From Isoetes taiwanensis (taxonomy: Eukaryota; Streptophyta; Lycopodiopsida; Isoetales; Isoetaceae), in contig JAJEKV010000005.1 in the NCBI GenBank assembly GCA_021234155.1, positions 28,947,617 through 29,011,616 of the forward strand: 64,000 nt of DNA, read 5' to 3'. Each line of letters starts with the position of its first letter. Within the stretch, counting starts at the first letter, position 1. The translations under genes and the position numbers were made by a program. The notes beneath the pieces were generated by a model, which had not been told where the DNA came from, searched no databases, and saw only the letters and a program-made list of their open reading frames with translations. Of the stretch, positions 47,718 through 58,673 are shown piece by piece.

Positions 47718-49313
47718 TGTGGCGTCCCCTACTCATATACGATTGACATAGGTATACAAACAGAGTTCATCCCCATACCAGCTCCATCTTGATATAGGGC
47801 CCTCCCGTATCAACGCAACCTTGATGAGTTCGATTGGGAAGAATGAAGGGGTCATTTACCCCTGTCTTCCTCGGGGCCTACCTAGGCTAGGAGGCGTAAA
47901 CATACATGTCGATTATACAACATCAACATCACATAACCATCTCGAAGGATGGCTCATCACATATCTGCATAAACAAAGATCAGTACATCACATGGGGATT
48001 CCTACCCAAGGCTCAGACTCAAGGAAATGGCCCGACTGGCCGTTCTCGAGTTCATTGCAGGCCGAATTCATGGCAATGGATTTGGGCGGCATGAGAACAT
48101 GGCTTAGGGTAGTCCACTCCATCCGCCCCTCATTGCATACTTTGCAAAGTAGGTTGAAAAGTGTTGGGACTTTGTGGCCAGAGTGAATGCATAGCCAAAG
48201 GGGCTATTCTCGGTTGCATCTCCCGGTTCGATGGGGCAGGTGGGATCTCTCCTCCGGAGATCTACATGCCGACTCAAGGTGACTAGAGGGCCGCCGCCCT
48301 CAATGGAGAGGTGACGCATCACTCCCGCGGGTGTCGAGCCATGCCTTGCCCACACATGTGGCAAGCCATCAGACCTAGTCCACAATGATCCGTGTGTAGG
48401 CCTTACACACGGAGGATCGTTCAAGAGTCGAAACCACGAACCTCCTTATAAGCCGGTCCGCCCCTTCACCCACAACGGGCGTGGTTCTTGTACCACCGCA
48501 CCCGAATTTCTGAGTGTGCTAAAGAGGCTAGCTAGGAGCATCAACTACCGGGGCTTTAGGGTCTCTACCCCTTCCCAATACAATGAGTTCCGAGAGATAC
48601 ATCATCATACACATTTACAGAAGAACTAAAGAACAAGATCTAATCTATATCATAGAGTTAGGTTCTTTAGTTAGAGCTTAGTATCTAGAGATCTAGATGG
48701 CTGCTATGGGCAATTTAATAGGCTAAACCCTACGATTGATGGACCGGAAGGCGGTTTAGGCTATTAAATTGACGAAATACCTGATCCTTGGCTCGCTCCT
48801 CCTGCTCTGAACTCGCCCATCCTGCTCTGCTGCTAGAAGATGAAGCTAGATTGGGAAACTAACGAGTCGGGTTCGGGCTCGACAGAATGCGGGATGCGTT
48901 TTTTGACTCTGGAGCAAGCAAAACAGAGCCTTAAAACCCTATGGGTGAAAATGGCAAGTTAGGGTTTCCTTAATCTATATAGATAAAGGGTTAGGGCTAG
49001 GGTTCCCATTATCCCCTTTAGGCATGTGGGATAATTGGATGTGGCCCCACTTATATTAAATAAGTGGTCTAGGATATCCACATGGGTAAATGTGTACACA
49101 TGGATAAATATGTACACATTGACACACACATGGATAAGTGTGCACATGAGCAAATGTGCCCATAATTAAATGCACACACCTTGCAAGTTGCCCCCTAGGG
49201 TGCTACTTGCTTTCGGGCATTACGTCATATTACCGCCAATCGAGATGGCATATACGGCGTGATGGCGATGCGATATCGTCTTGGGGCCAGGTATTTTGGC
49301 TTTGGAACGTCTA
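47718..49313 (-). repeat. 5' LTR of the 16-kb element
   Basis: It begins TGTGGCGTCCCC and ends GGAACGTCTA on the plus strand. AT-rich blocks are almost identical to the left LTR, but CG-rich blocks have many one- to several-base gaps, and the terminal CACA is degraded to TA. Confidence 0.85.
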
Positions 49314-49318
49314 ATTTT
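49314..49318. repeat. 5-bp target duplication ATTTT, right copy
   Basis: Matches 33,315-33,319. Confidence 0.7.
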
Positions 49319-49759
49319 GATGGGGCTTACCTGGATTTCCTATGGCAACGTCACGCATGCGCCAACAACGACGCCATCAACTCCGGCTTCGATGGAAAGC
49401 GGCGCGTGACACCACCAACTGATATCTCGTGAGTCTTAGATCCGGCGGGATAATGCAGGCCAGCCTTCATGCAGTGGAGATCGAGCTAGATGCATCCTAG
49501 GGATGGGGATGTGCATATGGGCATGATAGGACGCCTTCGTCTACCGCTATAATGGGAACATTACTATTCCTTATGCCGAGATGGGTGGCAAGCCTTAGGC
49601 ATGATAGGTTTTCCCCTTTCTTCATTTTTCTTCTCTAAAGGGGGTGGTCCCTTCAACCACCACATGTAAATTATTTGGTAAGTATTGATGTCTTATGATT
49701 CTGCATGCCAGAAGCGTTTATTTGGGCGCCTGTAGCTTCTTCTAAGGGCCATTACGGGT

Positions 49760-50630
49760 CCATGTTCTTGTTGTGATATGTGTTTTCTAGTGCACTACTA
49801 GGCCCTCTAGGCTGTGTTCTACAGAGAACCTATGTATCTTTTATATCATCAACCTAAGGTATCCGGTCACTGAGTGGGCCGGGTATGGCTCTAACACTCC
49901 CTGGGTCACAGGAGACATGCCTATATGGACGTCCTGGACTCGAACGGGCGCGGAGAGCCAGCCTTTAGATTTAGGAGAGTAAGTTCGGTACGGATGCAGG
50001 GGTCACTGAGTTGGTGGCATGTGTTCTCTACACCCTTGGATCCGTCATACTCGGGGAGGGGACGCTTCTCTAACCTGCCTCATCGGATCGGGGAGATGCA
50101 ACCAGGAGTAGTCTCATTGGGTGATTCCATGGGATTGCATCTCCGGAGGGCTACAATTACGCCATAGCATGTTTCAGCCTATCTGCAAAGTGTGCACATG
50201 AGGGGCAGATGGAGTAGACTATCCTAGCCATTATTCTATGCCAGCCAATGTCATGTTATACTTCTGTCTGTTGTTATCCAGAGGTCGTGACTGTTAGTTA
50301 ACCCCCATGAGTTTGTGCTGGGGATAGAGCCCTTATTTATGGTGCATTTCCTTTGTTATATTGGTATGATGTTGTTAGTTGTATTGATGATGATGGGCTA
50401 CCCTTCATGGTGGTATATTATTTATTAGTATTGTTGCCAGGTGCTAACATGTATGTACGCTTCCGTTATATAGGATTCCCATTGAAGGCGTGGGCGAATG
50501 ACACCTCCGTGGCCATCACAAGTGGTCCGAGTCAGACGGAGGGCCTTTCCGTGGAGATGGAGTTGCCATGGGAGAAGAATTTCTCGTATTTATACGATGG
50601 GAGCATCGTATAGAATCGGAGAGCGTCACA
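49760..50630 (+). mobile_element. Diverged fifth LTR of the same family, plus orientation
   Basis: It ends in GAGCGTCACA (50,621-50,630) and contains the family's blocks in the reverse sense to the other copies, for example ggggcagatggagtagacta (about 50,204) and gggagatgcaaccaggagta (about 50,093). The left boundary is unclear and may lie further left. No primer site follows, so it is a 3' or solo LTR. An open frame inside it (49,925-50,167) is not a gene. Confidence 0.65.
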
Positions 50631-51196
50631 TGTAGGACCTAATATCACTTGTCAAGAACCTCCAAGATATATGATGAGAATATCATTACTGCACGCGTCT
50701 GCAAGAGCACATGTAGTAGCTGGATTAGGTGTAGTCCAGTCAACATATTGTTCTCAAATAGTCACAAATGCTAGGCAAATCTAAAGAGTGTGGCATTTAT
50801 CTTCAATGGAACCTATTTGATAACATTGACAGGCCCTGCTTTCACGCTCCTCATGGTCCCATATGCATATTTTATTTCTAAGATGGTGTGCACCAGCATG
50901 AATGAACACAATTGTTCAATGCCTCTTTATGTGCAAACTTGAAAACAAGTACTGCTACAGGCTACAAACGAGGGATTAACTTGGTTTTTGTAGTGTGTTG
51001 TTTTGACCATTCTAAAGCACTGGCATCCCAAATCTTATCAAGGAAGCATATCTATCGAGGAACTGCTTCATTGATTTGTTGCTTCATTATTCTGCACCTA
51101 TATGCATCTCTGCTCCTGGGCATTCCATCTGGAGAACTAACATACACATTTCTCTTTCCATCTGACTTTAAGACGCTATGGAGCCATGGCCAATGT
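50631..51196. other. Flank of the TIR element, no clear gene
   Basis: The plus-strand frame at 50,912-51,217 has no recognised motif. The stretch may be decayed retroelement sequence. Confidence 0.35.
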
Positions 51197-51200
51197 ATAG

Positions 51201-51225
51201 AAGTCGTATTTAATTAAAGTGGGAC
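51201..51225 (+). repeat. Left terminal inverted repeat, 25 bp
   Basis: Exact reverse complement of 63,647-63,671. It starts AAGTCGTATTT and ends AAAGTGGGAC. Confidence 0.85.
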
Positions 51226-51396
51226 AAATCTTGAATTTTGGGACTCGGACTGAAAATGGGACTCACACACCATAAAAGAAATTTCTGAATTGATTGCTTG
51301 AATAGAATTACACATGACACACATAGAATTGGGTTACTTGTTTTCCTCATAAATTTTACAAACCACTAGTTGAGAAAGTTTTCAAACTTCTCAATA

Positions 51397-54115
51397 TTAT
51401 GCACCCTCATACAATGATATAGCATGGAGGTTGCTCATGGCCTTGTCCATCTCCCTTCTTGGGATCTTGTGTGTGTTGTCCTTTGCAATGTGAGAACTTG
51501 GATATGACCATACCACACACTCCACCAATTCCCTCCTTTGAGGGTCAGCATGATTTGCCCTCCACTTCTTCTCCCAGCAGTCAGTGTATTGCTCCTTCAA
51601 GTTGCCCTTCTTGTGTCTCCCAATGGGCTCCCAATATTGAATTTGGAATCCAGGACGCAACTCCTCTCCATCAGGCATAGTGGTGGTTACATCAGAGAGT
51701 GCCACCCCTAACCATATTGGACAGTCCTCATCATCGGGGCCTTACTAGCACAAAGTATCCTTCCTTGATGTCCTCAAAGGGATCCCACTCGGGAAGATCA
51801 AACCACCGGCTTTGAGGCCTTACTTCCCACAAACCACTTGGAACCCTTGTTGGGACCCAAGTGAGCATTCTTAGGCGTGCTTGCACCTTGAGAACCCTCC
51901 CATCTTGACTCGGCAAGAACCGTCTCTTAGCTCCCTCCCACATGGTCATTTCGGTTTCCAAGCATGTCACAACTTTCTCCCGGTGCTTGATTAGGGAGTC
52001 CATTTGATTTTTCTTAAGAGTGGAGGTGTGCTTTCCATTTCGAACATCATCCGGTGTGTTATGTAATCCTTGATGCCCTTCACCAATTGGCTAGAGTCTT
52101 TATTTGTCTTGAAGGGAGGTAGTGGTTTTGGCTGCCCTTTAGGAATGAGAACTTCACCGGCTGACACCCTTTGCCACAACTTCGATACCTTATACGAGGG
52201 CATCCACAACTTGTCACCTGGTCTCCACTTATATTGCATGATTGGTATTCCATCCCTAACCCAAAACTTGGCTGAAGTGGCTTTGTGTGTCTGTCAAGCT
52301 GGTCCTTACCATCTAGCAAGTATCCTTCTACAAATGATTTCCAATCGCAACCTCATCCATCAAAGAAAGCCATTGGGTTGGGGTCAATGCAGCTCTCAAA
52401 CACATCCATTAGTTCGGGGAGTGGTGGTCGTTTTTCTCTCTTGAGCTTGGTGGAGAAAGTTCAAAGAATCCATCTATATCATCATCGTATGCCCAACCAT
52501 CATGAATCCCACTTTCACAACTTTGAATACTCCCCTGGCTTTGTCAAGTATGACATTGCCCCAAACATCCATCTATTCTTGTTTTCTTTCCAGCGGTTGT
52601 CCAAGCCCGAACACATAGCTCCTCGGGCGGTGATTTCTCAAGTAAGGGGAAATCATCCCAAGTCCTCCTTGATTCACTAGACACCTTGGATGTGAGCTTT
52701 TTTATCGCCTTTGGTAACAAAGCGGTTGATCATCCATCAAAGCCTCAAAAATGGGTCTTTGAAGGGGAATACCTCCTCCCTTCTATCGATCCTTTCTCTA
52801 GTGTTCTCGGGCACTTGAAAATAGAGCTCACATGGAAGTTTGGATCATCTCTCCATAGATCAAGCACAAAATGACCATATGTTCAGTTCCATGACCATGT
52901 GTTAATACACCCCCGCCCGGACTTACTTTCATCGAAAAGCGTTTTGACAATGCTTGGGTAAAGGATCTAGCTTTGGCAAGAAAGTCTTGTGTTGGTCCAT
53001 CTTATCATGAATTATACACAAAAATTTGTCGGTGCATCTCGAGAAAATGTTCTCCTTTGCCAATACAATTTGTCTACATGATATTTGGTCCCTTTGGTGA
53101 TCTGCAAATTGCTCTCTAATTGCCATTCTTTCTTTCTCTATTGCGGTTGATGCAAGTGTATCCTTGAGTTGAATGCAAGTGTTGCACTTTGAGAATGGCA
53201 TGTGTTGTAGGACACTCCGTCCAGAAGTGAGTGCTCCATAACTTCTTGAAATGTGATTGAGAAAGAGGCCTACCTCCGGTGGTTTCTAGGATGGAGTTGA
53301 CCTCCTTAAGGCACTCATACGGATATAGTGTTGTGGCAACACTCTTTCACCACTAGCACTGCAGGTGCTTTCGTTCACCCGACTTGTGAGGCATAGATTG
53401 AGACATGTATCTCACAAAGCTCTCAAAGGCTGCAATGGCCTTTAGAGTATTTGCTCTAGGTTTCAAAGTGAGTGCATTACCATGTTGGAACAAAGTGTGC
53501 CCTTTTCTAACCTGCTCCCGATTATCTCACGTAAAATGAAGACTTGCTCACCCCAAGAATCCATCTCAATGCTCTCATACATACCTTCATGCCCCTCAAT
53601 TGATATAGTAGCAGATCTGTGTTTTCATCATAGCTGGAATTCCTACACAAGGAGTAAATGAAATTAATCCTATCTTTTTGAAATTTGTCCAATGTATTGG
53701 GACCTTATCACCGCGCGAGGTCATCCACATTGTCTGCCTTTGTGCAATCTAGGTTGCAACACTCTTGTCCCCTAATTGCCTCGGGTTTTCTTTGGTTGGT
53801 GCCATACTTTCCATCCTTTCTAAATATTTGTCACTTCTAGGCCTCTTGGGCACCTTTGGTGCCTTTTATGAAAGACATAGCGTCTCTTCCTTGTGATCAA
53901 AGGATGCTCATCAACCACCAAATCTTCCACATGGCCTTGGGTGGGCCTTGGGGTGTGTAGTTGATTAGGCAATCTAGAGTATCACCATTCTTGTGTGTAA
54001 TATACCTAATTGGCCATCTCAAGCTGAGCTTGGGACTCCGGCAGACCCGAGCACACAATGCAATCACTAGAGCTTCCACGGGACATGATTGTATCAACCC
54101 GATAAGAAGCTTCAC
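51397..54115 (-). pseudogene. Transposase-like gene of the TIR element (DDE-type family with MDQxKT and VGHT motifs), frameshifted
   Basis: Read on the minus strand from right to left, fragments in successive frames form one protein. They are: CNTCIQLKDTLAS with a charged helix (53,050-53,190); CIIHDKMDQHKTFLPKLD (about 52,950-53,010); the piece LEKGSIEGRRYSP (near 52,780); VFKVVKVGFMMVGHT (about 52,490-52,540); then an intact 90-aa stretch (51,731-52,003) and a C-terminal domain with PIWLGVALSDVTTTMPDGEE and IQYWEPIGRHKKGN (51,400-51,710). The order KCxxC, D-x-MDQ-x-KT, then VGHTHxDID-like is what I remember from a widespread, poorly characterised transposase-like family of animals and seed-free plants, often labelled DUF7869; that label is from memory. 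At least five frame breaks are present, and the N-terminus is not defined. Confidence 0.6.
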
Positions 54116-54299
54116 AATGCCAACTCAAGATGTTCATCTCGACCTCTCATCATTCACACTATCAAATGGATCAACTGCAGTTATTATGCCCTCTGCAAAT
54201 ACCGTCTGGTTGCAAGGGTGCAACAAAAGGCAACCCATCTTCCTCCATTGGAGCCTAGGGCAATGGCCTCCTTTGGACTTCCCTGGCTCCATTTTACTC

Positions 54300-54745
54300 A
54301 TCTCACATGTTCCCTGAATGAAAAAGCTCACATTAAAACCATATAGCCCCAAACACCACAAATATGACCATATGAACCATATAAAACCATACAAACATAT
54401 TAAATATAATCATATTAAATCATACAACCATATTAACTAAAATCATACAACCATATTAACTAAAATCATATAACCATATTAAAGCATACAACCACACTCA
54501 TTCTAAACCATATGTAAACATTGTAACCATATATAACCATTGAAACATATAACCATATAAACATATGGTTATAAACATATGGTTATAAACATACCACCAT
54601 ATAAACATATAAACATATGAACATATAAACATATATATGGTTATAAACATATAACCATATAAAACATATAACCATAACCATAACCATTGAAACATATAAC
54701 CATAACCATTGAAACATATAAACATATAACCTTTCATATCTTGTC
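54300..54745. repeat. AT-rich microsatellite, (AACCATAT / AAACATAT)n
   Basis: An irregular array of accatataaacatat-type units between the transposase gene and the plus-strand unit. All open frames across it are artefacts. Confidence 0.9.
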
Positions 54746-55257
54746 ATGGCCACGTGGCGCCTCTTCAGAGGCTGAAACCGTGGCCATGTCGGCTAATCCA
54801 CTGCTTGCCCGTCATGGAGGGCATGGCCCCTGCGTGACAATGGTTTTATTATTGCACTTTTACGAGGGTTGGGGTGCGACCAAAAGTGCTTGCACCCTCT
54901 TCCTCTCCCAGACCATTCTTCCTCCCTGTTTTCTCGATCACTCTTCCTCCCCTGTTTCCTTAGGGCGCTTTCACCCGTCGGCGATCGATCGATTCTTGCG
55001 ATTCCAAGGCCATCTTATGGCGGCGGCTTGGTCGGCCGGATCGGGGCGGCTTCAGTAGCCCAGAAGTTCACCCTTGATTCATTGTTCGGCCGGCGTTTCT
55101 GCCCCGAGAAAGAAAGTGAGGCCCCTTTTAGTCTTTGCTTTTTAGTTTTACGTAAGTCCTTTAGTGCATTTTTACTTATATTACATTTGTTAGAGGCTCT
55201 TATTAATCCACGATACAATTTCTGACGGAGACAAATCCTTATTCACGCTTTGCCAAC
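54746..55257 (+). promoter_or_regulatory. Probable promoter and 5' leader of the plus-strand unit
   Basis: A sharp switch to GC-rich, pyrimidine-rich sequence (cctcttcctctcccagacc...) looks like a plant 5' leader. It lies between the divergent transposase gene and the first coding exon at 55,258. No TATA box can be fixed. Confidence 0.35.
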
Positions 55258-55304
55258 ATGGAAGCGAACTCGGAAGCCTCCTCCTCATCCAGCAAATCTT
55301 CCAG
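55258..55304 (+). CDS. Candidate first coding exon of the plus-strand unit
   Basis: ATGGAAGCGAACTCG... encodes MEANSEASSSSSKSSR and runs into a good 5' splice site (CAG|GTATGT). The serine-rich, low-complexity start is common for plant nuclear proteins. No partner exon can be joined with certainty. Exons of the phosphatase-like gene from 58.6 kb onward lie in the same direction and could belong to it. Confidence 0.4.
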
Positions 55305-55744
55305 GTATGTTTTTGTAATATCATACCCTTTTTTAATCTCATTTCTCTGTACTGTTCTCCACTGTTCTCTGTACTGTTCTCCACTGTTCTCTGTTTTCTC
55401 ATTAATCTCATTAATCTTTGTATTGTTTTCTTTTTTTTGTTATCTTTTTCTTGCTTGTGGTTGAGTTGAATACATTGTACAGGCACAAGTGAGAATAGTG
55501 GTTAGAGTAGTAGCAAGCAACCGAGATAGAAATCATCAGAGACTGGTGTTAGGAAGTAAGATATTGCAGAGCATTAACAGAACATAACTAGGAATGTCTT
55601 TCTCCCAGCAAGAACTAAGAATAGGAATTGCTTTACAGAATCTCCATTTCTAACTCACAGCAAATCCACTGCAGGAGACATGCAGAAGGGAGTGGCGAGT
55701 TGAGAATACTTCAGCTTGCCAACAATCCAGGAAGTACAGGCCTT
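55305..55744. other. Intron-like stretch
   Basis: T-rich with repeated ctgttctc-type words at 55,345-55,395. No coding sequence. Confidence 0.4.
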
Positions 55745-55745
55745 C

Positions 55746-55767
55746 TTCTCGACTCGCGAGTCGAGAA
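55746..55767. repeat. Founding copy of the TCGACT/AGTCGA palindrome (perfect 22 bp)
   Basis: TTCTCGACTCG joined to CGAGTCGAGAA is a perfect palindrome and the most regular member of a family scattered from here to 62,754. Other clear members are 55,902-55,922, 56,071-56,093, 56,353-56,376, 56,606-56,627, 56,654-56,676, 59,543-59,566, 59,600-59,624, 59,655-59,677, 59,717-59,738, 61,421-61,444, 61,472-61,494, 62,601-62,628 and 62,727-62,754. Confidence 0.9.
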
Positions 55768-55939
55768 CTTCTCGACTTCCTTGGCTGAGAAGAGGAGTGT
55801 ACACTACGGGCTGTTGGCAGGTTGAGGGATTCTCGACTTCGCGATGATCCGATTACCTGACTACCCAATGTCTTCACATTCTTTAGAACCCTGCTGCGGG
55901 CTTCGACTTCGTGAGTCGAGAATGTGATACGCCAATGGC

Positions 55940-57110
55940 CCTTTGTGCGCGTCGCGCGGTGCCTCCACCCGGTCGAGCCACTCTCCCCGAACCATGCTCA
56001 TCGAATATTGCGAAGAGGGGCTGGCTCCGCGGGTGGAGGCCTCGGCGACTAACCAGCGAGTGCTGGCGGCTTTTCGACTCGTGAGTCGAGAAAGCGCGAC
56101 TCTAGTGCACTCTAGAGCTGGCTGGGGCGGTCTTAACCACTCTCCTTCTATCTTCCTCGGACATTGCGAGAGGGAAGTGGTTTTGGCATCTGAGGCCAAC
56201 TCTAACAACCCAATTCTCACATGTGTGTGGTCGCATTGGCCTCTACCCAATCAAGGCCCGTCTCGCCGAACCATCTTGGTCGAATATTGCGAAGGGGATG
56301 GGCTCGATTGAGTGGAACCCGGCGGCGACTAACCCGCGAAGGTGCTGGCCGCTTTCTCGACTTCGTGAGTCGAGAAAATAACCAACTCTAATACACTCTA
56401 GAGCTGGCACGAGGCGGTCTTAACAACTCTCCTTCTATCTTCCTCGGACATTGCGAAGGGAAGTTGTTTTGGTGTCTGCGAGGCCAACTTCTAACAACCC
56501 GGAGGGAAACCGCGAGCTTCTTTGTATGCATTCTCGTGAGTCGGGGAATGCCTTACCATCCAACCACTCCATGTGTACCATCCGGAGTTCTCGATGGCTA
56601 AGGCATTCTCGACTTGCGAGTCGAAAATATAATTTCTGAAACCAACGGTCGCATTCTCGACTTCGCTGGTCGAGAATCCTCTAACCGACCAATTCTCTGT
56701 GTGGTCGCGGTGGCCTCTACCCGATCCGCGACCACTACGCGGGGAAACCATAGCATGCATTCGCCTCGTGGTCGGGAATACCTTAACCAACCGGCACTTT
56801 CGTGTGTACTAACGGAGTTACGGATGGCCAAGGCATCGACCTTAACCGGCGACCAATCGCATTCTCGACTCAGGTCGTGAATCCCTACCGACCAATTCTC
56901 GGATGGTCTGGTCTGGCATTCTCGACTCCTTGAACCATCTTAAAATCCTTAAGCCAAGACCAATTCTCTACAACTCTGAGGGGAAACGCACTTTGTATTC
57001 TCGTTTTTAGTCCCAAGTGCCTCTAGCACATGCGAGCCACTCTCCTTGAACCATCTTCCTCGAATATTGCGAAGAGAAGTGTGGTTCGGACTGAGCTGGA
57101 GGCCCCTCCA
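55940..57110. repeat. Tandem repeats of about 280 bp carrying the palindrome
   Basis: Two adjacent units (about 55,940-56,222 and 56,223-56,505) share, in order, a block gaaccat..cgaatattgcgaag, a block ggcggcgactaaccc, the palindrome, a block ctctagagctggc, and a block ctctccttctatcttcctcg. A partial third copy of the first block is at 57,038-57,080. The units differ mostly by small indels in CG-rich words. Confidence 0.8.
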
Positions 57111-58673
57111 AACTAACTACAAGAGGATGCATTTGAACCCGCATCTCACGGGCCTTAGACCTAGCGATCTATGCACAACATTCCAAGAACAAACCATGAA
57201 AAAGACACCTAAAAGCGGGGCTGTTCATTAACCCCAGATCCATTGTTTCCTTGCCGAGCATCTCGACCCGGAGAGTAAATCATCTCGAAGCTGAAAAATC
57301 TTTGGACAAGGAAAGCGAGTGAATCCGTCGAGCTTATCGGCGGTTCCATTATTTAAACACCGAGGCGGCATGTTCTACAAGCAAAATAACATAGGCATCT
57401 ACGAAACTCACCTCTTCACGCGGTAATTCCTTGGGCCAGCTGTATCACGGATCCGCGGCCTCACCTAGAGTGTTTGCTTCTTACAGCCGGTCTCTTCAAG
57501 AGTGTATTGCATCTAATACTTGTATCGCTGCGATTCGGCGTATCCCGATTCCATGGCGCCCTTGATGTAGAGTTCCGTTAATGCGGCGGCTCCTCTCCGG
57601 CTTCCTACCTTAGCTCAGGTGTTCATCGATCAAATCAAGCGCTTGCAATGGGGGCGCGGTCGGGGAAAAACACACATATGCAAAGCGTTAGCGGCTTCTG
57701 CGTCAGCGGCGCCATTCGAAAGTAAACTTACGGTCGATGCTCCCCTCAGAAAGTCGAGGTCCCCAATGCGCGGGGAAGATAAACTACGGCTCAGCTCACT
57801 TAGTCCCTTGATGTGATTAAATTTGAAAAATAGTGTTTGGCGGGCTAAAAGCCGGCCGTCTTTGTACCCTTAGCAGCTTTTTTCATAAATGATTGCATGT
57901 CCTTAAGTTCAAACTAAAGAACCGCGCCCGATCTTTTTTACATGCGGTCCTAAAACTCACAACTCACAACCGGAGGAAACTTAATTCTGAGAGGGTCAGA
58001 AGAGGATGAGAGGGCATCTGAGACATGACTCGATCCCAAGCGGCCCAGGAGGGATGCTTCTACCGGCGCCCGACAAGAAGAAGAAGACAAACACCAGGTG
58101 AGCTCGAGGTTTTTCTTTTTGCCGGAATACCTTAAGCGATCCATCCTTTCTTCTTGCGGCATTCACCTCGGACTCTTTGGTGATCACTGGCGAACTCCAT
58201 TCTTCGTCATCGAGGGATTTGGAGGCGAGCTTCTTAAACGGCGGCCGATTCTTGGTGGTATGTCGAGGTATCGACAAGTGGGAAGGAGAAAGATCTGTTT
58301 CTACACCAAAGGGACAAGAAGAGCTCAGGAGACAAGTACAAGAAAATCGGTGTTGTGCTCTCAGTCTCTGCGCATGAGATCGAAGCATTTAACACTACAT
58401 GTCGAGGACTACCCGGAAAGAGTAAGTTCTATCGCACCAAAAATTAGCGAGTTTCAAATTATTCTCACTCTTCCATGAGCAAGGCTAAGGGCACCGAAAA
58501 AGGCCCGGCGCCTTTAAATTATCAAAACCTTGGGTGGAAGGATGGAAGGGATGAAGGAGGGCGGAACCCTAACATCCGGGGAGCTTGGTATGGAGATTTC
58601 AGTCGGGGAAAAGCTGTTTCAATCTGGGGAGCTTCACTTCTCTCTTGTCTTTGAAGGCTCTACAACACTCTGA
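57111..58673. other. No recognisable gene
   Basis: GC-rich and protein-like in composition on the plus strand, but no frame longer than about 126 aa and no motif. It may be intron or decayed exons of the plus-strand unit. Confidence 0.35.

Larger units (their letters stand above)
33320..49313 (-). mobile_element. Complete LTR retrotransposon of about 16 kb (LARD-like), minus orientation
   Basis: The element is defined by two related LTRs (33,320-34,940 and 47,718-49,313), an ATTTT duplication outside both, a polypurine tract inside the left LTR (34,941-34,953) and a primer-binding site inside the right LTR (47,705-47,715). Transcription would run right to left. The interior is 12.8 kb, yet no reverse transcriptase, integrase or RNase H belonging to the element was recognised; the longest frames are about 130 aa and match nothing. 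That fits a large retrotransposon derivative mobilised in trans, or a badly decayed gypsy element. The interior also contains foreign debris: a copia fragment, a Helitron end, an inverted repeat and a small gene-like segment. Confidence 0.85.

Noticed and set aside
49925-50613. Plus-strand frames of 80 and 86 aa
   Set aside because: They lie within the diverged LTR, which is non-coding in the other family members.
51459-52680. Plus-strand frames of 73-131 aa
   Set aside because: They are antisense to the transposase-like gene, which has recognisable motifs on the minus strand.
54498-54737. Tyr/Phe/Met-rich 79-aa frame
   Set aside because: Low-complexity translation of the AT-rich accatat repeat.
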